From an uncultured bacterium (lineage in GTDB: Bacteria > Verrucomicrobiota > Verrucomicrobiia > Verrucomicrobiales > V1-33), in contig CAIZWU010000366.1 in NCBI GenBank assembly GCA_903936775.1, positions 1 to 38,221 of the forward strand: a stretch of 38,221 nt of DNA. Direction: 5' to 3'. Under the pieces are notes generated by a model that was not told the origin of the DNA, did no database searches, and worked only from the letters and a program-made list of their open reading frames with translations. Shown one piece after another: positions 25,564 to 34,767 of the stretch (within the stretch, counting starts at the first letter, position 1; every line of letters starts with the position of its first letter). A program made the position numbers and the translations under genes.

Positions 25564-27024
25564 TTAGTGCTCGTAGCCGCCTTCGCCGTGTTCGGCCAGG
25601 TCTAGACCGGAGTCTTCCACGTCCTGGCTAACCCGCAGTCCGATGGTGAACTTGATAACGTAGGCGATCACTGCGGTGGCGACCACACTCCAGATGATCG
25701 TTACTCCTACTGCCTTGAGCTGCTCCATGAGCAAGCCTTCTTTCAAGCCGGCCACCACGGAATTTGCTTTTTCATCGGCAAAAACCCCGGTGAGGATAGC
25801 ACCCAAAGTGCCGCCCACCCCGTGGATGCCGAAGGTATCGAGGGCGTCATCGTAGCCGAGGGCTTTCTTGAGGAAAGCCACTGCGAAGTAAGGAATCACT
25901 GCGGCAAGGATGCCGATGATCACGGCGGAGGTAAGGGTCACGAACCCAGCCCCGGGGGTGATGACCACCAGGCCGGCTACGATCCCGGAACAGAATCCGA
26001 GGACACTCGGCTTGCCGCGGGTGATCCATTCGATCGCAGCCCAGACAAAACCGGCAGTGGCCGCAGCGAGGGTCGTGGTGCCGAAAGCGATGGAGGCAAT
26101 GGCATCCGCGCCAAGAGCAGAACCCGCATTGAAGCCATACCATCCCACCCAGAGCATGCCGGTGCCGACCATACAGAGCACCATGCTGTGGGGAGCCATC
26201 GGCTGGGCGCCGTAACCCTTGCGTTTGCCGAGGATGATACAGAGTACGAGAGCGCTCCAACCCGAGGTCATGTGAACCACGGTGCCACCGGCAAAGTCGA
26301 TGGCCTTGATGCCCGCGTCAGGATTGAGGGGCCCGCACATGAAACCAGTGGTGCTCCAGACCATGTGGGCAAAGGGGAAGTAAACCAGGAACATCCAAAG
26401 CGCCACAAAGCCGAGGACCGCACTGAACTTCATGCGTTCAGCAATTGCCCCGATGATGAGGGCAGGCGTGATGATGGCGAAAGTAAGCTGGAACATGCAC
26501 CACATGACGTCCGAGATCCAGTGGTAGCCGGCACCGACGTTGCCGGACTCGACGCCCTTGAGCAAAGCGAACGAGGCGTCGCCAATAAATGCATTGCCTG
26601 CTCCGAATGACAGACTGTAGCCAATGGCCCACCAGAGGATGGTGACCAGACCGGCGATGCCCATACACTGGGCGAGGACACTAAGAACATTCTTTTTGCG
26701 GACGAGGCCGCCGTAGAACAAAGCCAGCCCTGGCAGGGTCATGAAAAGCACCAAAGCCGTGCTGACCATTTGCCACGCATTGTGGCCGGGACCGGGACCG
26801 GCCACCTTGGAGGTGCCTGGAGCCGAAACCCGCGCTCCATTATTCATGTAGGCTTCAATATCGCCCAAGCGCTCTTCGATGCTGGGGCCCGCCGGGGCCG
26901 CAGCTTCGGATGGAGCGACCGGTGCTTCAGCAGTGACAGCCGGAGGGGCGGCATCCTGTGCCGTCACCACGGGGGCAAAGGCCCCGAGGACGAGGATGGT
27001 AATCAAGGTGGCTAGTTTTTTCAT
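25564..27024 (-). CDS. amtB: Ammonium transporter AmtB
   Basis: 486-residue Amt/Rh channel. A signal peptide (MKKLATLITILVLGAFAPVVTAQ) and an Ala/Pro-rich linker precede eleven membrane helices. Helix 1 has AWQMVSTALVLFMTLPGLALFYGGLVRKKN. The twin pore histidines are in VVHMTSGWSALV and FGIHGVGGTLGA, and the signature segment DFAGGTVVHMTSG is present. The C-terminal cytoplasmic tail (VSQDVEDSGLDLAEHGE) is the region needed for gating by GlnK. It conducts ammonium/ammonia into the cell when external ammonium is low. It follows glnK by 48 bp and shares its sigma-54 promoter. Confidence 0.97.
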   Translation of the reverse strand: MKKLATLITILVLGAFAPVVTAQDAAPPAVTAEAPVAPSEAAAPAGPSIEERLGDIEAYMNNGARVSAPGTSKVAGPGPGHNAWQMVSTALVLFMTLPGLALFYGGLVRKKNVLSVLAQCMGIAGLVTILWWAIGYSLSFGAGNAFIGDASFALLKGVESGNVGAGYHWISDVMWCMFQLTFAIITPALIIGAIAERMKFSAVLGFVALWMFLVYFPFAHMVWSTTGFMCGPLNPDAGIKAIDFAGGTVVHMTSGWSALVLCIILGKRKGYGAQPMAPHSMVLCMVGTGMLWVGWYGFNAGSALGADAIASIAFGTTTLAAATAGFVWAAIEWITRGKPSVLGFCSGIVAGLVVITPGAGFVTLTSAVIIGILAAVIPYFAVAFLKKALGYDDALDTFGIHGVGGTLGAILTGVFADEKANSVVAGLKEGLLMEQLKAVGVTIIWSVVATAVIAYVIKFTIGLRVSQDVEDSGLDLAEHGEGGYEH

Positions 27025-27072
27025 GGATAGGGTAGTTGGAATCCGGGTTGGTGGTGGTTGATTGGTGGAGAA

Positions 27073-27474
<402 letters not shown>

Positions 27475-27486
27475 CTAAAACGTCTA

Positions 27487-27502
27487 AGCAATGGCCGTGC
27501 CA
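27487..27502 (-). promoter_or_regulatory. Sigma-54 promoter of glnK-amtB
   Basis: The minus strand reads TGGCACGGCCATTGCT, a full match to the sigma-54 consensus TGGCACGRNNNTTGCW. Transcription would start near 27476, about 65 bases before the glnK ATG. Confidence 0.92.
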
Positions 27503-27592
27503 CGTTCCGCCGGACTCTTGAAAAATTTTCATCGCCGGCATGTTTTATCCGCCGGGTGACCGCCTCCAGTCATAGCCGGGGCGGGCCACACT

Positions 27593-27604
27593 CATTGCGC
27601 AATG
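27593..27604. promoter_or_regulatory. Perfect palindrome CATTGCGCAATG, candidate operator
   Basis: A 12-bp perfect palindrome in the space between divergent glnK and the oxidoreductase gene, 106 bases before the oxidoreductase ATG. It could be bound by the XylR-like regulator encoded next, or by another factor. No copy was found upstream of the sugar kinase gene, so the link is weak. Confidence 0.35.
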
Positions 27605-27709
27605 TCATAAGGGAAAGACGCATAATTTCATGGTCACCCGTCAAATTAACCGCCAACCTGTGCGCATTATCTCATTTCACTCATCCCACCCTCTCCCATC
27701 ATCCCTTCC

Positions 27710-28840
27710 ATGAGCGCAAAAAGAAAAATCAACATAGCGATCGTCGGCCTCGGTTTCGGGGCGGAATTCATTCCGATTTACCAGCTCCACCCCGGCGCCA
27801 ACATGTATGCCATCTGCCAGCGGTCCAAAGACAAGCTGGACGCCGTCGGCGATGCCTTTGATGTCGAAAAACGCTATACGGACTTCAATGAGCTGCTGAA
27901 GGATCCCAACGTGGACGCCGTTCACATCAACTCGCCCATTCCGGATCACGGCTGGCAGACCATCGCAGCCCTGAAGGCCGGGAAACACGTCTCCTGCACC
28001 GTGCCCATGGCCACCAGCATTGAGGAATGCAAAGAAATCGTGGCCCTCGTCAAAAAGACCGGCCTGAAATACATGATGGCGGAAACGGTGGTGTATGCCC
28101 GGGAGTTCCTTTTCATGAAGGAACTGCGCGACAAAGGCACGCTGGGCAAAATCCAATTCCTCCAAGCCAGCCACCAGCAGGATATGGATGGATGGCCCAA
28201 CTACTGGCCCGGCCTGCCGCCGATGTGGTATGCCACCCATTGCGTGGGGCCGGTGGCCGCCCTCGCCGGGGCGGATGCGGAATACGTCAGCTGCTTCGGC
28301 TCTGGCACGGTGCGCCCTGAGTTGCAGAAGCACTACGGCTCGCCCTTTGCGGTGGAGACCGCCCACATCAAATTCAAGGACAGCGACCTGAGCGCCCGCG
28401 TCATCCGCAGCCTGTTCGATACCGCCCGCCAATACCGGGAAAGCATCGATATCTACGGGGACAAGGCTTCTGTGGAATGGCCCCTCATTGAGCACGAACC
28501 TCTGGTGATCCATACCGCCAAGCTGCCGGAGCCTAAAATCCCTAAAAAAGTCACCTCCCCGGACTATGCTAAATACTTGCCCAAAGCGATCCGCCCCTTC
28601 ACCACCGGTGGCGTTTATGGCAAAGGCAAAAAGGGCCATCTGAGTTTCACCCAGGGTGCCGGACATGGCGGCAGCCACCCTCACCTGGTGCATGAATTCA
28701 TCAGCGCCCTGACCGATGACCGGGATCCTTTCCCGAATGCCCGTCAATCCGCCAATTGGACCTGCGTCGGTCTCTGCGCCCACGAATCCGCCCTCGCTGG
28801 CGGCAAGATCGTCAAGCTGCCCGCCTTCACCCAGGCGTAA
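27710..28840 (+). CDS. Gfo/Idh/MocA family oxidoreductase
   Basis: 376 residues. The N-terminal Rossmann fold has the dinucleotide motif IAIVGLGFGAEF (residues 9-20). The C-terminal Gfo/Idh/MocA sheet domain holds WYATHCVGP with the histidine expected near the active site. The substrate is probably a sugar or sugar acid, oxidised or reduced with NAD(P). The usual EKP motif is replaced: AGKHVSCTVPMATS has T-V-P where most members have E-K-P, so the conserved lysine is missing. The gene is followed by a strong terminator and then the XylR-like regulator on the same strand. No Shine-Dalgarno precedes the ATG. Confidence 0.9.
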   Translation: MSAKRKINIAIVGLGFGAEFIPIYQLHPGANMYAICQRSKDKLDAVGDAFDVEKRYTDFNELLKDPNVDAVHINSPIPDHGWQTIAALKAGKHVSCTVPMATSIEECKEIVALVKKTGLKYMMAETVVYAREFLFMKELRDKGTLGKIQFLQASHQQDMDGWPNYWPGLPPMWYATHCVGPVAALAGADAEYVSCFGSGTVRPELQKHYGSPFAVETAHIKFKDSDLSARVIRSLFDTARQYRESIDIYGDKASVEWPLIEHEPLVIHTAKLPEPKIPKKVTSPDYAKYLPKAIRPFTTGGVYGKGKKGHLSFTQGAGHGGSHPHLVHEFISALTDDRDPFPNARQSANWTCVGLCAHESALAGGKIVKLPAFTQA

Positions 28841-28854
28841 CTTGTTGGCTGCCC

Positions 28855-28893
28855 TCCGTCCCGGAGCACCACCGCTCCGGGACGGAATCTTTT
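28855..28893 (+). terminator. Intrinsic terminator of the oxidoreductase gene
   Basis: Perfect 13-bp stem (28855-28867 with 28874-28886) with loop ACCACC, followed by ATCTTTT. It begins 15 bases after the stop codon and separates the oxidoreductase from the regulator gene. Confidence 0.88.
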
Positions 28894-28936
28894 CTGCATT
28901 CCCCGTTTTTTCTCCGTCCCTTCTTCCACCTGCCAA

Positions 28937-30109
28937 ATGCCGCGTGCCCCAAAAGTCGCCCTGTTGATCGAGACCTCCAATGCTTATGCGCGAGGTCTCC
29001 TGCACGGCATTTACACGTGGATTCAGGAAAACCGGCCCTGGTCCATCTACCTCGCAGAGCACGGACGCGGCGACCAGGCCCCCACCTGGCTGAAATCCTG
29101 GGATGGGGATGGCATCATCGCCCGCATCGAGAACGAGGCGATCGCCCAAACCCTCGCCAAACTCAAGATTCCCATCGTGGATGTGAGCGCTGCCCGGCTG
29201 CTGCCTCACCTGCCCTTCTGCGAAACAGATGAACCCGGGAATGCCAGCCTCGCCTCCAGCCACCTGCTGGAGCGCGGTTTCCGCCATTTCGGCTATTGCG
29301 GGGATGCCCGCTTCCCATGGTCCAAGCAGAGGGGTGATGCTTTCCGGGCCTCCATCGAAGCGGCGGGCTACTCCGTTTCCGAGTTCCAGCAGCCTCCGGC
29401 GCTTGATCCAGAGGACGATGCCATGACCGATGCGATCGGTGAATGGGTCGCCAGCCTGCCCCAGCCCGCCGCTATTTTTTGTTGTTATGATCTGCGGGGC
29501 CGCCAAGTGCTGGATGCCTGCCGCCGCCGGGAAATCCACGTTCCCGACAACATTGCGGTGCTCAGCATCGATAACGATGAACTGCTTTGCAATCTCTGCC
29601 ATCCGCCGCTCTCCAGCATCATTCTGAACAGTCTGCGCACGGGTTACGAAGCCGCCGTCCTGCTGGATCGAATGATAGGCGGCAAGGCCGTGGGGCCGGA
29701 AGAACACCGTATCCCACCGCTTGGGGTCGCCACCCGGCAGTCCACCGACGTCCTCGCAGTGGAGGATGCGCCGGTGGCCCATGCGGTCCGTTTCATCCGC
29801 AGCCATGCCTGCCAGGGCATCTGCGTGGATGATGTCGTCAAGGACTCCGGCCTCTCCCGCCGGATGTTGGAAAACCGGTTCAAGCGCCTGCTCGGCCGCA
29901 GCCCTCATGAAGAAATCGTCCGCGTCCAGATCCTCCGGGTAAAGGAACTGCTTGGAGAGACCGACCTGCCCTTGGCCGAAATTGCGGAGCGCGCCGGATT
30001 TCGTTACGTCGAATATCTCAGTGCCGTCTTCAAAAGCAAAACTGGCATGCCGCCGGGAGCCTACCGCAACGAGCACCGGCCCCGCGCGGCCACTAAACGC
30101 CGCCGCTGA
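28937..30109 (+). CDS. XylR-like transcriptional regulator (LacI-type sensor + AraC HTH)
   Basis: 390 residues. Residues about 1-270 form a LacI/periplasmic-binding-type sugar sensor (KVALLIETSNAYARGLLHGIYTWIQ at the start; ERGFRHFGYCGDARFPWSKQRGDAF; VLSIDNDELLCNLCHPPLSSI). Residues about 285-385 are an AraC-type double helix-turn-helix (VDDVVKDSGLSRRMLENRFKRLLGRSPHEEI ... LAEIAERAGFRYVEYLSAVFKSKTGMPPGAYR). This arrangement is that of E. coli XylR and is strongly expanded in Verrucomicrobia and Planctomycetes. It probably activates sugar-use genes on binding a sugar; the neighbouring oxidoreductase and the facing sugar kinase are candidate targets. The ligand is unknown. Confidence 0.92.
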   Translation: MPRAPKVALLIETSNAYARGLLHGIYTWIQENRPWSIYLAEHGRGDQAPTWLKSWDGDGIIARIENEAIAQTLAKLKIPIVDVSAARLLPHLPFCETDEPGNASLASSHLLERGFRHFGYCGDARFPWSKQRGDAFRASIEAAGYSVSEFQQPPALDPEDDAMTDAIGEWVASLPQPAAIFCCYDLRGRQVLDACRRREIHVPDNIAVLSIDNDELLCNLCHPPLSSIILNSLRTGYEAAVLLDRMIGGKAVGPEEHRIPPLGVATRQSTDVLAVEDAPVAHAVRFIRSHACQGICVDDVVKDSGLSRRMLENRFKRLLGRSPHEEIVRVQILRVKELLGETDLPLAEIAERAGFRYVEYLSAVFKSKTGMPPGAYRNEHRPRAATKRRR

Positions 30110-30223
30110 CCCCCTTCCAGGGCACGGCCACGGCAACCTGGCAGCGGCGTGGCAGAGTCCAACCGGGAGGGCACTACAGGATCTCTATCATCACCCACTT
30201 TCCAGCGGGCCTGATTCGCGGTT

Positions 30224-31318
30224 TTAACGCTCCACCCGTTTACTGCCCCCGCCCACTTCCTTCTCGACTTCTGCCAGCGTCGCCATGCTGGTATCGCCAG
30301 GGGTGGTCATGGCAAGCGCTCCGTGGGCGGCCCCGTAATTTACGGCTTTGGCTGCATCGTTGAATTGGAGAAATCCATAGACCAAGCCGCTGGCGAAGCT
30401 ATCGCCACCGCCAACCCGGTCCATGATTTCGAGTCCCTTGCGGTCCGGAGCGCTGTGGAATTGGCCATCGTGCCAACAGATCGCCCCCCAATCATTGATG
30501 GTGGCACTGGCCACGGTGCGCAGAGTGGTGGCCGCGACTTTGAAGTTAGGAAATTCCTTGATCGCGCGCTCGATCATGGCCTTGAAGCTGTCCAGCTCGA
30601 TGTGGCTGATATGCTCGTCCACGCCTTCGACTTCCATGCCCAGACTAGCCGTAAAATCCTCTTCATTGCCGATCATGACATCGACGCTCCGGGCGATCCG
30701 GCGGTTCACTGCCTGGGCGCGGGCCTTGCCGCCAATGCTCTTCCAGAGGCTAGGCCGGTAGTTCAGGTCATAACTGACGATCGTTCCATGTTTGCGGGCG
30801 CACTCCACGGCTTCAATCACGACTTCAGGGGTGGTGTCGCTGAGCGCCGCGAAAATCCCGCCGGTATGGAACCAGCGCACCCCCTTTTTGCCGAAGAGAT
30901 CTTCCCAATCGATGTCTCCCGGTTTGAGCTGGCTGGCGGCGGTGTTGCCCCGGTCCGGGATTCCCTTGGCTCCGCGGATGCCGAAACCACGTTCGGTGAA
31001 ATTGAGCCCAACCCTGACGCTCCGTCCGATCCCGTCGTAGGGCACCCACTTGATCCAATTCACATCCACGCCGCCCTGCATGATGAAGTCCTCCACCAAC
31101 CGGCCGACGTCGTTGTCCGCAAACGCGGTGACGACGGCGGTGCGGAGGCCGAAGCATTTGCGCAGGCCCCGGGCCACATTGTATTCGCCGCCCCCTTCCC
31201 AGACTTTGAATTCCCGCGCGACCCGCACCCGGCCTTCGCCCGGATCGAGGCGGAGCATGATTTCGCCAAGAGAGACGCAGTCGTATAAGCAGGATTCGGC
31301 AGGACGGAGGTTGAGCAT
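30224..31318 (-). CDS. PfkB-family sugar kinase, 2-keto-3-deoxygluconate kinase-like
   Basis: 364-residue ribokinase/PfkB kinase. The N-terminal EGGGEYNVARGLRKCFG matches the substrate-binding G-G-x-N motif, and the C-terminal DRVGGGDSFASGLVYGFL holds the catalytic aspartate and anion hole (here GGGD rather than GAGD). The segments CVSLGEIMLRLDP and SYDLNYRPSLW are typical of KDG kinases, so phosphorylation of 2-keto-3-deoxygluconate or a related keto-sugar acid from uronate breakdown is the best guess. It converges on the XylR-like gene. An N-terminal extension of about 12 residues precedes the first strand, so a later start is possible. Confidence 0.88.
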   Translation of the reverse strand: MLNLRPAESCLYDCVSLGEIMLRLDPGEGRVRVAREFKVWEGGGEYNVARGLRKCFGLRTAVVTAFADNDVGRLVEDFIMQGGVDVNWIKWVPYDGIGRSVRVGLNFTERGFGIRGAKGIPDRGNTAASQLKPGDIDWEDLFGKKGVRWFHTGGIFAALSDTTPEVVIEAVECARKHGTIVSYDLNYRPSLWKSIGGKARAQAVNRRIARSVDVMIGNEEDFTASLGMEVEGVDEHISHIELDSFKAMIERAIKEFPNFKVAATTLRTVASATINDWGAICWHDGQFHSAPDRKGLEIMDRVGGGDSFASGLVYGFLQFNDAAKAVNYGAAHGALAMTTPGDTSMATLAEVEKEVGGGSKRVER

Positions 31319-31580
31319 GGGAACAGAGTGGGGTGGCTGGTGAGGGGCTGGGCCAGCATTAAAAATGCTGACCGCCTATGCAAGTGCAGAGTGCCCTGCC
31401 CGATCGGACAACCCCGTGTGCAGCCCACTTTTCAGCGATCGTTTTCAGGGGGCAAGTGCTGGGGTCAGGACGGGAGCCCGCACCGGCCCAGGGAGTTCCC
31501 AGGCAGGATTTCCTGAATCAGGATGCCGGATGGTGGCGAAAGTTGAGCTGGTCTCCTGCGACCACGCGGGCTCCGGGCAC
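31319..31580. other. Spacer upstream of the sugar kinase gene
   Basis: No convincing gene. It holds an inverted repeat CAGCATT-AAA-AATGCTG (31354-31370), about 40 bases upstream of the kinase ATG, which overlaps a weak minus-strand promoter-like TTGCAT with downstream TTAATG. It could be an operator. Nothing else stands out before the terminator of the RNA-binding protein gene. Confidence 0.35.
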
Positions 31581-31611
31581 AAAAAAGGCCGGAGGGGTTA
31601 CCTCCGGCCTT
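31581..31611 (-). terminator. Intrinsic terminator of the RNA-binding protein gene
   Basis: Perfect 11-bp stem AAGGCCGGAGG / CCTCCGGCCTT (31585-31595 with 31601-31611), 5-base loop, and a T-run on the minus strand overlapping the stem base (31586-31581). It lies 42 bases after the stop codon. Confidence 0.9.
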
Positions 31612-31653
31612 CTGCTTGATTTGTGTTATGGGCAGTCTGGCTGCCGGGGGAGC

Positions 31654-32130
31654 TTAGTAGCGTCCACCGCGGTCACCACGATCGCCGCGGTCACGGCCAC
31701 CGCCGCCACCACCACCGTAGCCGCCACGGCTTCCGCCGCCGCCGCCACCGCCACCGAAACCGCCACGGGCACCGCCGCCGCCGCCACCGCTGCGGGGTTT
31801 GCCACCGTAGCCACCACCACCGCCGCCGCCACCGTAGCCGCCACCACCACCACCACCACCACCGCCGCCACCGGCGTAGGGGCGCTCTTCACGAGGACGG
31901 GCTTGGTTGACAGTCAGGGGGCGTCCGTCGACGTCTTTGCCGTTGAGGGCTTCGATCGCGGCATTGGCTTCGCCCACATTCGGCATGGAGACGAAGGCAA
32001 AACCCTTCGACCGGCCAGTGAATTTGTCCATGATGATGCTGGCCTTATCGACAGAGCCATAAGCTCCGAACTCGGTTGTCAGCGCGGCCTCGGTTGTTTC
32101 GTAAGCGAGGTTTCCAACGTATATTTCCAT
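31654..32130 (-). CDS. Glycine-rich RRM RNA-binding protein
   Basis: 158 residues from the ATG at 32130, where the RRM fold begins. RNP2 is IYVGNL (residues 3-8) and RNP1 is KGFAFVSM near residue 42, so a single RRM spans about residues 1-78. The rest is an Arg/Gly-rich low-complexity tail (runs of Gly with RGG and RGDRGDRGGRY). Small RRM-plus-glycine proteins are known in cyanobacteria and other bacteria and bind single-stranded RNA, often with roles in cold or mRNA localisation. The role here is not shown. The tail is encoded by repeated GGN codons that also create long false frames on the other strand. It has its own strong terminator and is downstream of the histidine kinase. Confidence 0.93.
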   Translation of the reverse strand: MEIYVGNLAYETTEAALTTEFGAYGSVDKASIIMDKFTGRSKGFAFVSMPNVGEANAAIEALNGKDVDGRPLTVNQARPREERPYAGGGGGGGGGGGGYGGGGGGGGYGGKPRSGGGGGGARGGFGGGGGGGGSRGGYGGGGGGGRDRGDRGDRGGRY

Positions 32131-32260
32131 TTTCTCTAGTTTTCTGGGAGGCGATTCTAATTCAACAATTCTGCATGCCTCGGGACACAATTTTGTTGGA
32201 AGGCTGCTGATGCAGGGGCTTCATGCAAGGGGCCACAGGGCACCCGACACGGGAGCTTTA

Positions 32261-33739
<1,479 letters not shown>

Positions 33740-33748
33740 GAGGCGGGG

Positions 33749-34426
33749 TCAGGCCGCGCGTTCTTCCAGGATATATCCCATGCCACGACGGGTATGGATC
33801 AGTTTAGGCTTGTCCTCGCGCTCAATTTTCCGGCGCAAATAGGCGATGAAGACATCCACCACATTGCTTTCCGGATCCTGATTAAAATCATAAAGCTGCT
33901 CCCAGATTTCCGCCCGGCTGACCACTTCTCCCGTCCGCATGGCCAGGAGTTCAATCAGAGAATACTCCCGCGCCGTCAGGTCAAGCGGCACCCCGCCCCG
34001 TGAGGCAGATTTCCGGTTGGTGTCGATTTCCAGGTCACCCACCCGGATCACCGGGTCCTTTACATTATGGGTCCGGCGCAGCAAGGCGCGCACCCGTGCC
34101 ATCAACTCGTCCAGCGAAAAAGGCTTCACCAAGTAGTCGTCCGCCCCGGCATCGAGTCCAGTCACCCGGTCCCCCACCGCATCCCGGGCGGTGATAATCA
34201 GAACGCTGGTATCGGAGTTCTGCGCCCGCATCTTCTGCAACAACTCCACCCCGTCCAAATTCGGCAGCATCAGATCCAGAATGGCCAAGGCGTAGCGGTT
34301 TTCCGTCGCCAGCCACAACCCCTCGGATCCATCACCGGTCTCATCCACCGCACAACCACTCTCCCGCAGACGCTGTCCGATGGACTTGCGCAGCGGCTCA
34401 TTGTCCTCAACGACCAGCACTTTCAT
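33749..34426 (-). CDS. OmpR/PhoB-family response regulator
   Basis: 225 residues from the ATG at 34426. Receiver domain: acidic pair near E7-D8, phosphoacceptor D51 in ILDLMLPNLDG, and the conserved Lys in DDYLVKPFSLDEL. The C-terminal winged helix includes LTAREYSLIELLAMRTGEVVSRAEIWEQLYD and VDVFIAYLRRKIERE. It pairs with the kinase downstream. Targets are not evident. The open frame extends 27 codons upstream but those do not fit the fold. Confidence 0.94.
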   Translation of the reverse strand: MKVLVVEDNEPLRKSIGQRLRESGCAVDETGDGSEGLWLATENRYALAILDLMLPNLDGVELLQKMRAQNSDTSVLIITARDAVGDRVTGLDAGADDYLVKPFSLDELMARVRALLRRTHNVKDPVIRVGDLEIDTNRKSASRGGVPLDLTAREYSLIELLAMRTGEVVSRAEIWEQLYDFNQDPESNVVDVFIAYLRRKIEREDKPKLIHTRRGMGYILEERAA

Positions 34427-34767
34427 ATAATTTAAGGGAAAGGGGAGAAATTTCCGATTGGGGTGCCCCACCCGAAATTCAAGCGGGGTGCATTCCTTGT
34501 TTAACAATGCGGCAACGGCTCTTCGAGTTGTTCCTTTAATCCGGTAATAACCGGCGCGCCATCACTAGTTTTGAACAATGCAGGGGCAGAAGATTAAGGG
34601 ACTTATAAACGATCGACGTGATTGCTGGACAAGGTGCCTCCGCATCAGGAATTCCCTGATTTAAAGTCCTGCACCGGCTTTTTTCTCGCACTGGGATCCA
34701 TGCCGTTGTAAGAAGAGTCCTCCCAGAGCGCCCCTTTTCTTTTCATCAGCCCACATTCCTCCCTGTC
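34427..34767. other. Divergent intergenic region, response regulator / DUF1549 gene
   Basis: 341 bases without a gene. It must hold promoters for both directions, but no strong -35/-10 pair stands out. Two small inverted repeats are present: CCGGT-AATA-ACCGG (34541-34554) and ATCAGG-AATTC-CCTGAT (34644-34660). Confidence 0.4.

Noticed and set aside
27677..30136. Long open frame (819 codons) on the minus strand
   Set aside because: It is the antisense of the oxidoreductase and XylR genes; its translation is rich in His/Gly/Arg with no recognisable fold, an effect of GC-rich third positions.
31700..31880. Triplet repeat array or CRISPR-like repeat
   Set aside because: The repeats are irregular GGN codons of the glycine-rich tail; there are no spacers or conserved direct repeats.
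31378..32139. Ala/Thr repeat protein on the plus strand
   Set aside because: It is the reverse of the Gly codons of the RRM protein tail; the minus-strand protein has RNP motifs and a terminator.
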